Counted from the stretch's first letter, positions 1 through 8,880 are shown. The stretch: DNA of 36,458 nt from Chlorobiaceae bacterium (GCA_013334525.1 JAAXXK010000026.1:1-36458); one strand, 5' to 3'. Program-made: numbers and translations. The notes: generated by a model not told the origin, from the sequence alone.

Positions 1-46
1 AATCCATCCCGCATTTTACCTGACGCCCAGGCTCCCGGCCAATTGG

Positions 47-349
47 TCAACCCAGGACAGCGATTCCTTTTCTGTCGATAACATCCAATAGCCGCTTTGC
101 CGCGCCTCCGGGCTTCTTCTGGCCCTGTTCCCATTGCTGGACGGTCGTTTTACCGATTCCAAGCATCGCCGCAAAAACGGTCTGGCTGACATGGTTGGCA
201 ATGCGGATCCTCCGGATATCCTCAGGAGCAAAAGATTTCTTGACAGGCAGGCAAAGAGCCTCCACCTCGCGCATGGTAATGTCATCCATTGCCCCAACCT
301 TGAAAAGGCCTTGTGCCATTTCGTGGGCTATATCAAGTATCTCACTCAT
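47..349 (-). CDS. HigA-type antitoxin, XRE/Cro helix-turn-helix protein
   Basis: This 100-residue protein is the likely antitoxin of the pair with the RelE-like gene just upstream. A helix-turn-helix of the XRE/Cro type lies at about residues 54-75, with the typical SQ..FA..LG start, TTVQQWEQG recognition helix and a following KP. Residues 1-50 would be the toxin-binding part. The ATG at 349 overlaps the toxin's TGA by 8 bases, so translation is probably coupled, and a GGGAG sits about 10 bases before it. In this family the toxin gene comes first and the antitoxin second, and the antitoxin usually represses the shared promoter together with the toxin. That regulation is inferred, not seen. 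Functional class is firm; the exact subfamily (HigA2/NadS-like) is less so. Confidence 0.85.
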   Translation of the reverse strand: MSEILDIAHEMAQGLFKVGAMDDITMREVEALCLPVKKSFAPEDIRRIRIANHVSQTVFAAMLGIGKTTVQQWEQGQKKPGGAAKRLLDVIDRKGIAVLG

Positions 350-722
350 CTGCTTTAATCTCCCGGTATTCGTTATTTGCTATAAGTTCTTCGAGTTGTT
401 TCTCTGTAGCATGGACAAAACCCTTTGCAGCAAGTTGAAGCGCTGCTTTCTCTTTGGTCGATATATTTGCCCTGCTGTTCTTCGGAAAAGCATAGAGAAA
501 AACTACCCGGTTGTCGTCCGGCCTCTTGTATCCGACAATCGCCCTGTATCCTGAGCTTTTTCCGCTACCCTGACGCGCAATTCGCTTCTTGTACAAGTAA
601 CCGCCAAGGTCGGCATCGACCACCCCTTCAACGATCTCGCGAGCGGCAGCCATAAGCACTGCATCCGATACCTGCTCATCTTTTGCCCAGCGGTGAAACC
701 ACTTGTACTTGAAAACTCTCAC
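342..722 (-). CDS. RelE/HigB-family toxin (PF06296-like)
   Basis: This is a predicted ribosome-dependent mRNA interferase of the RelE superfamily, 126 residues when started at GTG 722. The family hallmarks are an N-terminal RVFKYKWFHRWAK, a mid-protein DADLGG.L.KKR.AR.G.GKS.GYR segment and a C-terminal F.Y.FPKN..ANI region. An upstream in-frame ATG at 773 would add 17 residues (beginning MAIIFLFG) that do not look like this family, and a sigma-70-like promoter overlaps that stretch, so I prefer GTG 722. The gene overlaps the antitoxin start by 8 bases. Toxin-antitoxin pairs of this kind often move between genomes, but I see no flanking mobile sequence. Confidence 0.82.
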   Translation of the reverse strand: MRVFKYKWFHRWAKDEQVSDAVLMAAAREIVEGVVDADLGGYLYKKRIARQGSGKSSGYRAIVGYKRPDDNRVVFLYAFPKNSRANISTKEKAALQLAAKGFVHATEKQLEELIANNEYREIKADE

Positions 723-729
723 TTCATTA

Positions 730-758
730 AGTATATCACATAGTGCTATACCAAACAA
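730..758 (-). promoter_or_regulatory. Candidate sigma-70 promoter of the toxin-antitoxin pair
   Basis: On the minus strand TTGTTT (758-753) is followed after exactly 17 bases by TATACT (735-730). The toxin GTG begins only 7 bases after the -10 box, so the transcript would start at or very near the start codon and be almost leaderless. This supports choosing GTG 722 over the ATG at 773. The boxes are a sequence match only. Confidence 0.5.
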
Positions 759-893
759 GAAGATGATGGCCACTTCGCCGAAGCTTTGACTTGAGGGATC
801 ATGCCTTCGTCAGAAACTTGACCGGTCGTTTCTGTATGGCGTGCGTTTTTTGTATTTTTGGGCTTTTCCGCGTCACCTAATGCCTTGCCTTTC

Positions 894-2168
894 ATGAAAA
901 AATCTTCGCTGTCACCGCTGGTCGTCCTGTTCCTGACTGTACTGCTCGACCTGATCGGCTTCGGCATCGTGCTTCCCCTGCTACCGACCTATGCGAAGCA
1001 GCTTGGAGCATCGCCATTCATGATCGGCCTGATCGCGGCGATCTACTCTACCATGCAGTTCATCTTTTCGCCGATATGGGGAAAGCTGAGCGACAAGATC
1101 GGTCGGCGGCCGGTTATGCTTTCAAGTATTTTCCTGGCAGCGGTTTCCTATCTTTTCTTCTCAAAGGCAGTCTCCCTGCCGTTGCTGATCCTGGCACGTT
1201 CAATGTCCGGCATCGGCTCGGCCAACATCGCTGCCGCACAGGCATCGATCACCGACCTGACCGACTCGAAAAACCGTTCCGGAGCCATGGGAATGCTCGG
1301 TGCCGCCTTCGGCATAGGCTTCATCATCGGGCCGCTGATCGGCGGCGTACTGATGACCAACTACGGAATTTCGATGGTAGGCATCGTGGCCGCATCGCTC
1401 AACAGCATCAATTTCATCCTGGCCGTAATCTTCCTGACCGAATCGAACACGCACGCCGTCAGTATCGCCTCACTCTTTAAACGGCACCCCAAACCCGTCC
1501 ATGCCGATACATCGATCATCGCCTCCCTGAACCGGAAGCGCGCCGCCTACATGGAAACCCTGCGGACGGCTTTCAGTTTGAAACCTGTGGCCCTGATGAT
1601 GATCCTCAACTTCACCTATTCGCTCGCCATCGTGAACATGCAGGTATCGGCCATCCTGCTCTGGAGCGATTCCTACCATGCGACGGAGCAGCATATCGGA
1701 TACCTGTTCGCCTACGTCGGCTTCATCTCGGTCATTGTGCAGGGCGGCCTGCTCCCGAAACTCGGCAAGCGGTTAGGGGAACACAAGCTGATGCTGATCG
1801 GGCATATCACATCGTTCATCGGGGTATTTTTCATTCCGTTCATACCGGAGGACACGCTCTTCACGCTCGGCCTTGGCATTCTGTTCTTCTTCGCCATCGG
1901 CACAAGCCTGGTCAACCCGCTCATCATTTCGATGATCTCCCTTTACAGCTACAAGCAGAAGCAGGGCAGCATCATGGGCTTCGCGCAATCGATCAACGCA
2001 CTGGCCCGCATCCTGGGTCCATTCAGCGGCAGCATCCTCTATGGCATCGACCACCGTTTCCCCTACATCCTGGCCGGCGCGCTGACCGTTATCGGCACCC
2101 TGATTTCGATGAGACTGTTCAAATATGATATCGAGGCCCTCGAACCATCTGCCGAAATCGCCAGTTAA
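894..2168 (+). CDS. MFS transporter, TCR/Tet-like drug exporter family
   Basis: A 12-helix major facilitator protein of 424 residues, probably a proton-driven exporter in the inner membrane. The signature motif [12 protein letters not shown], sits at about residues 63-73 between helices 2 and 3. The first helix ([23 protein letters not shown]) carries the D..GFG pattern of the TetA/TCR group. The reading frame can be opened at TTG 858, but ATG 894 (MKKSSLSPL) directly precedes the first helix and is the better start; no strong ribosome site is visible for either. The substrate cannot be told from sequence. It leads a plus-strand run with the oxidoreductase at 2202, only 33 bases downstream. 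Confidence 0.85.
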   Translation: MKKSSLSPLVVLFLTVLLDLIGFGIVLPLLPTYAKQLGASPFMIGLIAAIYSTMQFIFSPIWGKLSDKIGRRPVMLSSIFLAAVSYLFFSKAVSLPLLILARSMSGIGSANIAAAQASITDLTDSKNRSGAMGMLGAAFGIGFIIGPLIGGVLMTNYGISMVGIVAASLNSINFILAVIFLTESNTHAVSIASLFKRHPKPVHADTSIIASLNRKRAAYMETLRTAFSLKPVALMMILNFTYSLAIVNMQVSAILLWSDSYHATEQHIGYLFAYVGFISVIVQGGLLPKLGKRLGEHKLMLIGHITSFIGVFFIPFIPEDTLFTLGLGILFFFAIGTSLVNPLIISMISLYSYKQKQGSIMGFAQSINALARILGPFSGSILYGIDHRFPYILAGALTVIGTLISMRLFKYDIEALEPSAEIAS

Positions 2169-2201
2169 CAGCGAAACCGGACCAATGACAAGGAGTATAC
2201 C

Positions 2202-3236
2202 ATGCGCATAGGCGTTGCAGGCGTCGGCAAGCTCGGCGAGTACCATACCGGCCTCCTGAAGGAGATCGCTTCCGCCACTCCGGATGTCCAGTTTTGCGGA
2301 GTATTCGACCTGAACCGGGAGCGGCTGGAAGAGATTGGCCGCAAATATTCGGTCCCCTGCTTTTCTTCCCTTGAGGATATGGCCGGCTCTTGCGACGCAG
2401 CGGTGATCGCGACCACCACAAGCTCCCACTTCGCCATCGCCCGGCAGCTGCTGGAATCAGGCCTGAGCGTGTTCATCGAGAAACCGATCACCGCGACTCT
2501 CGAAGAGGCCGATGAGCTCATCAGGATTGAACAGGAGAAGGGGTTGACGATCCAGGTGGGCCATATTGAACGCTTCAACCCTGCCCTGCTGGCTGTGGAG
2601 CCCTATATCGGCGAACCGATGTACGTCCAGGCTGAACGGCTGAGCGGCTTTTCACGCCGTGTAACCGACGTGTCCGTTGTGCTCGACCTGATGATTCATG
2701 ACATCGACCTGGTGCTTTCGCTTATCAAGTCTGATATCAAAAGCATCGCGGCTTCCGGGGTCAAGGTCTTCTCGAACGAGCTTGACATGGCCACGGCGCG
2801 AATCGAGTTCGAAAACGGCGCCATCGCCAACGTGACGGCAAGCCGCCTGAGCAGGAACCGGCTGCGCAAGCTGCGCTTCTTCAGCAAGAACCCGAAAAGC
2901 TATGCTTCGCTCGACTTCACCACGGGCAAGTCGGAGGTATTCCGCCTGGTGAAGCCGGAACAGTTTTCATCGAAAAACCCGATAAAGAAGTTCGCGTCGA
3001 AAAAGATCCTCGAACAGTTCGGCGAGATCCATGAATCGCTCAATGATCTCGTGCTCGATTACATAAGCCCTGAAGCGCCCAAAGTCAATGCGCTGAAGGT
3101 TGAGCTGGAGCACTTCATCGACTCCCTCCGCAACGGCAAACCTGCTGTGGTCAGTTCGGCGGATGGGCGTCAGGCGCTGATGATTGCAGGCCGTATCACC
3201 ATGGAAATCGAGAAAAACACGACCGACCTTGACTGA
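2202..3236 (+). CDS. Gfo/Idh/MocA-family NAD(P)-dependent oxidoreductase
   Basis: A 344-residue dehydrogenase with an N-terminal Rossmann fold: the dinucleotide loop GVGKLG is at residues 7-12 and the family's EKP (with the probable catalytic lysine) at 93-95. The C-terminal half is the substrate-binding beta-sheet domain. A GHIERFNPA block at 120-128 resembles the subgroup that includes UDP-N-acetylglucosamine 3-dehydrogenases (GnnA), which serve 2,3-diamino lipid A synthesis; that assignment is only a suggestion because no GnnB-like aminotransferase is next to it. An AAGGAG ribosome site lies 7 bases before ATG 2202. The downstream polymerase frame overlaps or abuts its 3' end, so the two are probably co-transcribed. 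Confidence 0.85.
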   Translation: MRIGVAGVGKLGEYHTGLLKEIASATPDVQFCGVFDLNRERLEEIGRKYSVPCFSSLEDMAGSCDAAVIATTTSSHFAIARQLLESGLSVFIEKPITATLEEADELIRIEQEKGLTIQVGHIERFNPALLAVEPYIGEPMYVQAERLSGFSRRVTDVSVVLDLMIHDIDLVLSLIKSDIKSIAASGVKVFSNELDMATARIEFENGAIANVTASRLSRNRLRKLRFFSKNPKSYASLDFTTGKSEVFRLVKPEQFSSKNPIKKFASKKILEQFGEIHESLNDLVLDYISPEAPKVNALKVELEHFIDSLRNGKPAVVSSADGRQALMIAGRITMEIEKNTTDLD

Positions 3237-3246
3237 ACCCTTCCAG

Positions 3247-4695
3247 ATGATTACCGGGTCCGATCCCTTGCAGATGCCAGAGCACGAAACCATTCCCGGC
3301 TTTATTTACCGGATCGGCGACCTTGCCGATGAGGAGGGACTCTCCTGCTACCTCGTTGGCGGCTATGTGCGCGACCTGTACATGCATCGCCCCTGCACCG
3401 ACATCGATATCATGGTTATAGGCGATCCTGTCCCGTTCGCCCGAAAGATCGTCGAACGCCTTGGCGGCAGGCACTTCGTGCTGTTCGAACGCTTCCGCAC
3501 GGCGCAGCTCGAACTGGACGACCACCAGGGGGGAACTTTCAAACTGGAAATCGTCGGTGCCCGCAAGGAGAGCTACAACCCCGAATCCCGCAAGCCGATC
3601 ACGAGCATCGGCACTCTCGAAGACGACCTCTCCAGGCGTGACTTCACCATCAACGCCCTCGCCCTTCGCCTTAACCACGAGAATCGCGGAAAGGTTATCG
3701 ACCTGTTTGAAGGCACCGCCCACATCCGCGAAGGGCTGCTCAAGACCCCTCTCGATCCGGAAAAAACCTTTTCGGACGATCCGCTCAGAATGATGCGAGC
3801 AGCAAGGTTTGCATGCCAGCTTGAGTTCCGGCTTGACCCGAAGAGCCTTGAAGCAATGAGCGCCATGAACAGCCGCATCCAGATCGTTTCCCGTGAGCGG
3901 GTCAGCAACGAGTTCCTGAAGATCATGCAGTGCCGCAAGCCGTCTATCGGCCTTGAGATACTCCATTCGACAGGGCTGCTGAAGGAGATCATCCCCGAAG
4001 TGGCCGCCATGGCGGGCATCGAGCAGGTTGACGGACTCGGCCACAAGGATACGCTTTTCCACACCTTCCAGGTCGTGGACAACCTTTCGACGCACTCCGA
4101 CAAGCTCTGGCTCCGGATAGGCGCCCTGTTCCACGATATCGCAAAACCGGTGACCAAGCGATTCAGCAATGGAACCGGCTGGACCTTCCACGGCCACGAG
4201 GTGGTCGGAATCAAAATCGTGGCCAGGATCTTCAAATCCATGAAGTGGCCGCTGGAACCGCTGGATTACGTGCAAAAAATGGTCAGGCTGCACCACCGGC
4301 CCATACCGCTCTCGAAGGAGGAGATTACCGATTCGGCAATCCGCCGTCTCATGTTCGACGCAGGTGCGGACCTGGAGGATCTGATGACCCTCTGCCGTGC
4401 AGACGTCACCAGCAAAAACCCCCGCAAGGTGCAGCGCATCATGTCGAACTTCAACAACGTGGAGCTGAAAATCTCTGAAGTTGGTGAAAAGGACCAGCTT
4501 GCCAAATGGCGGCCTCCGGTCAGCGGGAACGACATCATGGAGATGCTTCAGCTTACCGAAGGGCGGCTGGTCGGCATCATCAAATCGCGCATGGAGAACG
4601 CCATCATCGATGGGCTTATTCCCTACGACCGGCAGGCGGCTCTCGATTATGTGATGACGGTCTACCGGGAACTGCAGGACAAAAACATGAAATAG
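3247..4695 (+). CDS. CCA-adding enzyme / poly(A) polymerase-like nucleotidyltransferase with HD domain
   Basis: About 482 residues from ATG 3247. The class II nucleotidyltransferase head is clear: VGGYVRD at about 37-43, the metal-binding DID at 52-54, and RRDFTINAL at 130-138. An HD phosphohydrolase domain follows, with FHDIAKP (HD at about 296-297). This arrangement adds or repairs the 3' CCA of tRNA or adds A tails; sequence alone does not separate these roles. The start is uncertain: the frame is also open from ATG 3184, inside the preceding gene, and from ATG 3274 (MPEHETI); none has a good ribosome site. A terminator follows at 4694. Confidence 0.85.
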   Translation: MITGSDPLQMPEHETIPGFIYRIGDLADEEGLSCYLVGGYVRDLYMHRPCTDIDIMVIGDPVPFARKIVERLGGRHFVLFERFRTAQLELDDHQGGTFKLEIVGARKESYNPESRKPITSIGTLEDDLSRRDFTINALALRLNHENRGKVIDLFEGTAHIREGLLKTPLDPEKTFSDDPLRMMRAARFACQLEFRLDPKSLEAMSAMNSRIQIVSRERVSNEFLKIMQCRKPSIGLEILHSTGLLKEIIPEVAAMAGIEQVDGLGHKDTLFHTFQVVDNLSTHSDKLWLRIGALFHDIAKPVTKRFSNGTGWTFHGHEVVGIKIVARIFKSMKWPLEPLDYVQKMVRLHHRPIPLSKEEITDSAIRRLMFDAGADLEDLMTLCRADVTSKNPRKVQRIMSNFNNVELKISEVGEKDQLAKWRPPVSGNDIMEMLQLTEGRLVGIIKSRMENAIIDGLIPYDRQAALDYVMTVYRELQDKNMK

Positions 4696-4730
4696 CCCGG
4701 CAAATATGAGCCGGGGCTTTCAGTTTTTTT
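4694..4730 (+). terminator. Rho-independent terminator after the CCA enzyme gene
   Basis: AGCCCGGC (4694-4701) pairs with GCCGGGGCT (4710-4718, one extra G) over an 8-base loop, and a run of seven T follows at 4724-4730. It starts inside the last codons/stop of the preceding gene and separates it from purB. Confidence 0.75.
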
Positions 4731-4800
4731 CTTGGGCACACCACCGTATATTACGCTCGTATTTTATGACCATGCATTTTCAACCAAAAGTTATCCGACC

Positions 4801-6105
4801 TTGATACCACGTTACTCGCCGAAAGACATCTCGGCAATCTGGACAGACGACGCAAAATTCGAACGCTGGCTTCAGCTCGAAATCGCAGCCGTCGAAGCCC
4901 GTATGGAAGCCGGCCTCGTTCCGGCCGATGCCCTGGCAACCATCAGGGAAAAGGCGAAGTTCAACGTGGAGGAGATCCTGGTCATTGAAAATGAAACCAA
5001 GCATGATGTGATCGCTTTCCTGACCAACGTTGCGGGATACGTCGGTCCGGATTCCCGCTACATCCATGAAGGTCTTACCTCTTCGGACGTTGTCGACACC
5101 TGCCTTGCCATGCAGATGCGCGACGCCGGCAAAATCATCGTTCGTGAGATCGAACTGCTCATCGAAGTAATCGCCAAACGGGCCGTCGAGCACAAATATA
5201 CCCTGCAGATGGGCCGCACGCATGGCATCCATGCAGAACCGACAACCTTCGGCCTCAAGCTCTTGCTGTGGCATGAGGAGATGAAAAGAAACCTTGAGCG
5301 CATGAAACGTGCGCAGGAGACGATCTCCGTAGGAAAGATTTCCGGTGCCGTCGGAACCTACCAGCACCTCTCCCCCGAGATCGAAGCTGCCGTCTGCCGA
5401 AAGCTCGATCTGACCCCATCGCCGATATCGACCCAGATCCTGCAGCGCGACCGCCACGCAGAATACGCGACGACGCTGGCCATTATCGCATCGTCGATCG
5501 AAAAGTTCTCGGTCGAACTGCGTCATCTCCAGCGCACCGAGGTCCGTGAAACCGAAGAGTTCTTCAGCAAGGGACAGAAAGGCAGCTCGGCCATGCCGCA
5601 CAAGCGCAACCCGATCACCTTCGAACGACTTACCGGCCTTGCAAGGGTCGTGCGCTCCAACTCGATCGCCGCGATGGAGAACGTTGCGCTCTGGCACGAA
5701 CGCGACATTTCGCACTCTTCGGTCGAACGCGTCATCATGCCCGACTCGACGATTGCCGTCGTCTACATGCTTCGCACCTTCAGGGACTCGATCGACACCC
5801 TGCTTGTCTATCCTGAAAGAATGGAGCAGAACTTCGACACTTCATACGGCCTGACCCTTTCGCAGACTTTGCTGCTCGCCCTGACCGGCAAGGGGCTCAC
5901 CAGAGAAGACGCCTACCGCCTGGTTCAGCGCAACGCCATGAAGAGCTGGGAAGAGAAGGTACAGCTCAAGGAGCTCGTACTTCAGGACAAGGAGATCCTG
6001 GCCCATATTTCGGAAAACGAAATAGCCGAACTCTTCAGCCCTGCGACCACCCAGCAGAAGCTCAAAAGAAGCGTCGACACCATCTTCAGCCGCAACGGCC
6101 TCTGA
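4801..6105 (+). CDS. purB: Adenylosuccinate lyase
   Basis: A 434-residue member of the fumarase/aspartase superfamily that splits succinyl-AMP to AMP and SAICAR to AICAR, both releasing fumarate, in purine synthesis. The superfamily signature [11 protein letters not shown] is at about 261-271, with [10 protein letters not shown] (catalytic His region) at about 138-147 and TSSDVVDT near 94. The start I prefer is TTG 4801, giving the family-typical beginning [13 protein letters not shown]; the frame also opens at TTG 4732, but that adds 23 residues unlike the family. Two nearby ATGs (4767, 4773) are out of frame. No clear ribosome site is visible. The gene is isolated between two terminators; purC is at the far end of the window. 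Confidence 0.93.
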   Translation: MIPRYSPKDISAIWTDDAKFERWLQLEIAAVEARMEAGLVPADALATIREKAKFNVEEILVIENETKHDVIAFLTNVAGYVGPDSRYIHEGLTSSDVVDTCLAMQMRDAGKIIVREIELLIEVIAKRAVEHKYTLQMGRTHGIHAEPTTFGLKLLLWHEEMKRNLERMKRAQETISVGKISGAVGTYQHLSPEIEAAVCRKLDLTPSPISTQILQRDRHAEYATTLAIIASSIEKFSVELRHLQRTEVRETEEFFSKGQKGSSAMPHKRNPITFERLTGLARVVRSNSIAAMENVALWHERDISHSSVERVIMPDSTIAVVYMLRTFRDSIDTLLVYPERMEQNFDTSYGLTLSQTLLLALTGKGLTREDAYRLVQRNAMKSWEEKVQLKELVLQDKEILAHISENEIAELFSPATTQQKLKRSVDTIFSRNGL

Positions 6106-6113
6106 GCCTGCCA

Positions 6114-6169
6114 TCGGCACACATCATGAAAAAAGCGGCAGATGCCGCTTTTTTCATGATGTGTGCCGA
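6114..6169. terminator. Perfect 27-bp-arm palindrome, bidirectional terminator after purB
   Basis: Two perfectly complementary 27-base arms (6114-6140 and 6143-6169) flank a 2-base centre. The inner core is A6-GCGGCA-GA-TGCCGC-T6, which reads as a rho-independent terminator on both strands. The outer arms add about 15 further paired bases (CGGCACACATCATG and its complement), which is far more than termination needs. It lies 8 bases after the purB stop. The next gene, pgi on the other strand, ends 475 bases away. Confidence 0.8.
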
Positions 6170-6240
6170 AAAGAAAATACCGGCTACGCATGGGACAGGG
6201 TCTGAGAGCCGTCTGAAAGTTAGAGGCACACTTACAGAAA

Positions 6241-6266
6241 GGGCGGACACACAGGTCCGCCCCTAC
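6241..6266. repeat. Family A palindromic repeat (GCCCCTAC end), copy 1
   Basis: GGGCGGAC (6241-6248) and GTCCGCCC (6255-6262) are perfect complements over a 6-base loop, followed by CTAC. The same outline, a GC-rich hairpin ending in GCCCCTA(C), recurs at 6448 and 10145 and, in the opposite orientation, at 6565 and 10096. Confidence 0.7.
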
Positions 6267-6303
6267 GGAAATGGAAAATCAGGAATGCGAAAACCCCGGG
6301 AAC

Positions 6304-6321
6304 GCCAAGCACCAGCTTGGC
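6304..6321. repeat. Family B palindromic repeat, copy 1
   Basis: GCCAAGC (6304-6310) and GCTTGGC (6315-6321) are complementary around ACCA; the element is preceded by GGGAAC. The copy at 6415-6432, read on the opposite strand, has the same outline GGGAGC-GCCAGGC-ACCA-GCCTGGC. The two face each other with about 90 bases between them. Confidence 0.7.
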
Positions 6322-6414
6322 AATTCTTTCGCGAGTTTCGGATAAAGCAATCAATTGGGATAATTTTTGTCTTGAGGGCGTTGTTGCAGAGTCCTTCAGC
6401 ATATCCATAAAGAT

Positions 6415-6432
6415 GCCAGGCTGGTGCCTGGC
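6415..6432. repeat. Family B palindromic repeat, copy 2 (inverted)
   Basis: GCCAGGC (6415-6421) pairs with GCCTGGC (6426-6432) around TGGT. Its reverse complement matches the copy at 6304 at 16 of 18 positions, and the two differences (A/G and C/T) keep the stem paired, as expected of compensatory change in a maintained hairpin. Confidence 0.7.
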
Positions 6433-6447
6433 GCTCCCTGCAAGAAA

Positions 6448-6470
6448 GGGCTACTGGCGAACAGCCCCTA
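6448..6470. repeat. Family A palindromic repeat, diverged copy 2
   Basis: GGGCT and AGCCC flank ACTGGCGAAC, followed by CTA. Aligned without gaps to the 10145 copy it agrees at most of 23 positions, including GCGAAC and GCCCCTA. The upper stem is imperfect. Confidence 0.55.
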
Positions 6471-6564
6471 AACAAGACAATTAAATGGAGGTATTCTTGA
6501 GACTTTAGAGCTGAGCCGGAGGTCGGCACGCCCGGCAATGCAAGACAGAAAAAATCTTTACAAT

Positions 6565-6589
6565 GTAGGGGCAACCCTTGCGGTTGCCC
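6565..6589. repeat. Family A palindromic repeat, copy 3 (opposite orientation)
   Basis: After GTAG, GGGCAACC (6569-6576) pairs perfectly with GGTTGCCC (6582-6589) over CTTGC. Nearly the same element recurs at 10096-10120. The stretch 6170-6643 holds these five repeats and no gene I can support. Confidence 0.7.
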
Positions 6590-6643
6590 TCATACTGATT
6601 TGAACCCCTTATGTCCTTTTAGTCCTTTCCTCCCTTCCCACTC

Positions 6644-8326
6644 TCAATCGAACATCGAAAGCTGCGGCGGCGGCAGCGGTGCGTTGCTGATCTTGAACTC
6701 GCGATAACGGTTGATCAGGGAGTTAGTGGAGGCGTCGTGGTTCACGACCGCTTCCCTGGCGTCAAGTTCAGGCAGGATCACTTTGGCAAGTTGCTTGCCA
6801 AGCTCCACACCCCACTGATCGAAGGAGTTGATGTCCCAGACTACCCCCTGAACGAAAACCTTGTGCTCATAGAGGGCAATCAGGCTGCCGAGGGTGACCG
6901 GGTTCAGCTCGTCGAGCACGATGGTATTGGTCGGACGGTTTCCGGGAAAAACCTTGTGCGGTAGAAGCATCTTCAGGTCGATGCCTTCGTGGCCGGCAGC
7001 CTCGAGCTCAAGACGGGCCACAGCCTCGCTCTTGCCGCGCATAAGCGCTTCAGTCTGGGCGAAACAGTTGGCCACAAGCATATCATGATGCGGCCCCATG
7101 GGGTTCTGGCTCTTGAGAGAGACAATGAAATCGGCCGGAACAATACCTGGCCCCTGATGGAGAAGCTGGAAAAAGGCGTGCTGAGCGTTTGTGCCCGGTT
7201 CGCCCCAGATCACCGGGCCGGTCGCATAGTCGGTTTCCCTGCCGACCCGGTCGACACGTTTGCCGTTGCTTTCCATGTCGAGCTGCTGAAGGTAGGCCGG
7301 AAAACGGTGCAGGTACTGGTCATAGGGAATGATCGCATGAGAGCACGCATCGAAGAAATTGTTGTACCAGATGCCGAGCATGGCCATGATGACCGGTATA
7401 TTTTCTTCGAAAGGTGCGTTCAGGAAATGCTCGTCCATGGCATGTGCCCCGGCAAGCAACCCGCTGAAGTGGTCGAAACCCAGGTAGAGTGCTATGGAAA
7501 GCCCGATAGCCGACCAGAGGGAGTAGCGACCGCCGACCCAGTCCCAGAAACGGAACATGTTGTGTGCATCGATACCAAACTCCTCAACCTGCTGGCGATT
7601 GGTGGATACAGCCACGAAATGCCTGGCTACATGTGAGCGGTTTCCAGCTTTTTCAAGAAACCACTCCCTTGCGCTCATGGCGTTGGTCAGTGTCTCCTGG
7701 GTGGTGAAGGTCTTGGAGGCGACAATGAAAAGTGTCGTTTCCGGATTGAGGCATTTGAGGGTTTCGGCAAGATGTGAGCCGTCTATGTTCGACACGAAAT
7801 GGACGCGAAGCTTACCGTGTGCGAAAGGCTTGAGGGCCTCGGTGACCATGTATGGCCCAAGGTCTGAACCGCCTATGCCGATGTTGACCACATCGGTCAT
7901 CCGTTTTGAGGAATATCCGGTCCACTGTCCCGATATCACCTTTCCGCAAAAGGTTTTCATCTGATCGAGCACCGACGCAACTTCCGACGCCACGTCATCT
8001 CCGTCTATCACCATGTGGTATCCTGGCGGACGGCGAAGCGCTGTATGGAGTACAGCTCGACGTTCCGTGAAATTTATCGTCTCCCCGCTGAACATCCGGT
8101 TGCGCTTCTTTTCAAGTCCGGCACTTCGGGCAAGCTCCATCAGAAGCTCCATGGTTCGCGAGGTAATCCTGTTTTTGGAATAATCGAGGTGCATACCCAT
8201 CGATGATACGGAAAAACGGGAGTGGCGGTCCCGGTCCGTCCTGAACAGATCGTTCATGGCGGATTTACGGATATCATGGTAGTGCGATACCAGGGCGCTC
8301 CATTCGGCACTGCGGGACAGATCCAT
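6644..8326 (-). CDS. pgi: Glucose-6-phosphate isomerase
   Basis: A 560-residue cytosolic enzyme that interconverts glucose 6-phosphate and fructose 6-phosphate. Family signatures are all present: [11 protein letters not shown] at about 148-158, SKTFTTQET at 204-212, [11 protein letters not shown] at 265-275, and the [13 protein letters not shown] block with its catalytic Glu in the C-terminal half. The length matches the long bacterial form. ATG 8326 is the natural start, without a strong ribosome site. It lies 48 bases downstream of the anti-sigma gene on the same strand and may share its transcript. In an autotroph it links the Calvin-independent hexose pool to glycogen and wall sugars. Confidence 0.95.
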   Translation of the reverse strand: MDLSRSAEWSALVSHYHDIRKSAMNDLFRTDRDRHSRFSVSSMGMHLDYSKNRITSRTMELLMELARSAGLEKKRNRMFSGETINFTERRAVLHTALRRPPGYHMVIDGDDVASEVASVLDQMKTFCGKVISGQWTGYSSKRMTDVVNIGIGGSDLGPYMVTEALKPFAHGKLRVHFVSNIDGSHLAETLKCLNPETTLFIVASKTFTTQETLTNAMSAREWFLEKAGNRSHVARHFVAVSTNRQQVEEFGIDAHNMFRFWDWVGGRYSLWSAIGLSIALYLGFDHFSGLLAGAHAMDEHFLNAPFEENIPVIMAMLGIWYNNFFDACSHAIIPYDQYLHRFPAYLQQLDMESNGKRVDRVGRETDYATGPVIWGEPGTNAQHAFFQLLHQGPGIVPADFIVSLKSQNPMGPHHDMLVANCFAQTEALMRGKSEAVARLELEAAGHEGIDLKMLLPHKVFPGNRPTNTIVLDELNPVTLGSLIALYEHKVFVQGVVWDINSFDQWGVELGKQLAKVILPELDAREAVVNHDASTNSLINRYREFKISNAPLPPPQLSMFD

Positions 8327-8374
8327 GGTCGGGCTGAAAATTAGAGGTGAAAGCGAGAGTAATACAGTAACCCA

Positions 8375-8806
8375 TTAAAACGGAATATAATGCAATCTCA
8401 GCACACTCCCTTCCGAACTTGTCTCGATATTGAGCTTCTCGGCATAATGCCGCATTATCATCAGGCCCCTGCCGTTTAACCTGTCCTCGCCCCGTTTATC
8501 AATGTGTTTTTCAATCTTGTCGAGGTCGAAACCTTTTCCACGGTCCGTTACCTGAACCACAAGCTCTCTTCCTGAAGCGATTTGCCGGCAACTGAAAACA
8601 ATCGATACGGGAAGTTCAGGATTCACTCCATTCCCATGATGGACAGCGTTGACGAAAGCTTCCTGCAACCCAAGTTCGAGAAATGACAAAAATTTTTCAT
8701 TATAACCTTCAATCCTCCCTATTGTCCTGACCCAGCCCCGTAAATCGCTACAGTGATCAATGCTGCTGTCGAAAGTGAAGCGGTATAGATTCATTGCACT
8801 GCCCAT
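8375..8806 (-). CDS. RsbW/SpoIIAB-like anti-sigma factor, serine kinase ATPase
   Basis: A 143-residue stand-alone HATPase domain of the GHKL type. The N box E...NAVHHG is at residues 49-58, the G1 box DRGKG at 88-92 and the G2 box GRGLMIMR at 112-119. Proteins like this bind a sigma factor or phosphorylate a STAS-domain antagonist in partner switching. No sigma factor or STAS gene is adjacent; the nearest STAS protein in the window is at 23549. The start may be ATG 8806 or ATG 8794. It is divergent from the porin at 9103, across 296 AT-rich bases, and followed by pgi. Confidence 0.85.
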   Translation of the reverse strand: MGSAMNLYRFTFDSSIDHCSDLRGWVRTIGRIEGYNEKFLSFLELGLQEAFVNAVHHGNGVNPELPVSIVFSCRQIASGRELVVQVTDRGKGFDLDKIEKHIDKRGEDRLNGRGLMIMRHYAEKLNIETSSEGSVLRLHYIPF

Positions 8807-8880
8807 ATGATGCTGAAAGAGTTATTGCTTAATGTAGGCACCGGGAAGTACCGGCACAAATCCAGCGCAGGCGGACTTCA

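Noticed and set aside
3196-4296. Minus-strand frame of 366 codons
   Set aside because: Antisense to the CCA-enzyme gene, no domain.
4732-4800. N-terminal extension of purB from TTG 4732
   Set aside because: The added residues overlap the expected promoter region just after a terminator and do not look like the family start.
6126-6574. Two overlapping open frames (plus 6126-6410 and minus 6263-6574), both containing RERQAPAW
   Set aside because: They lie on the palindromic repeats and a terminator; the shared peptide is a translation of the family B repeat, not a protein motif.
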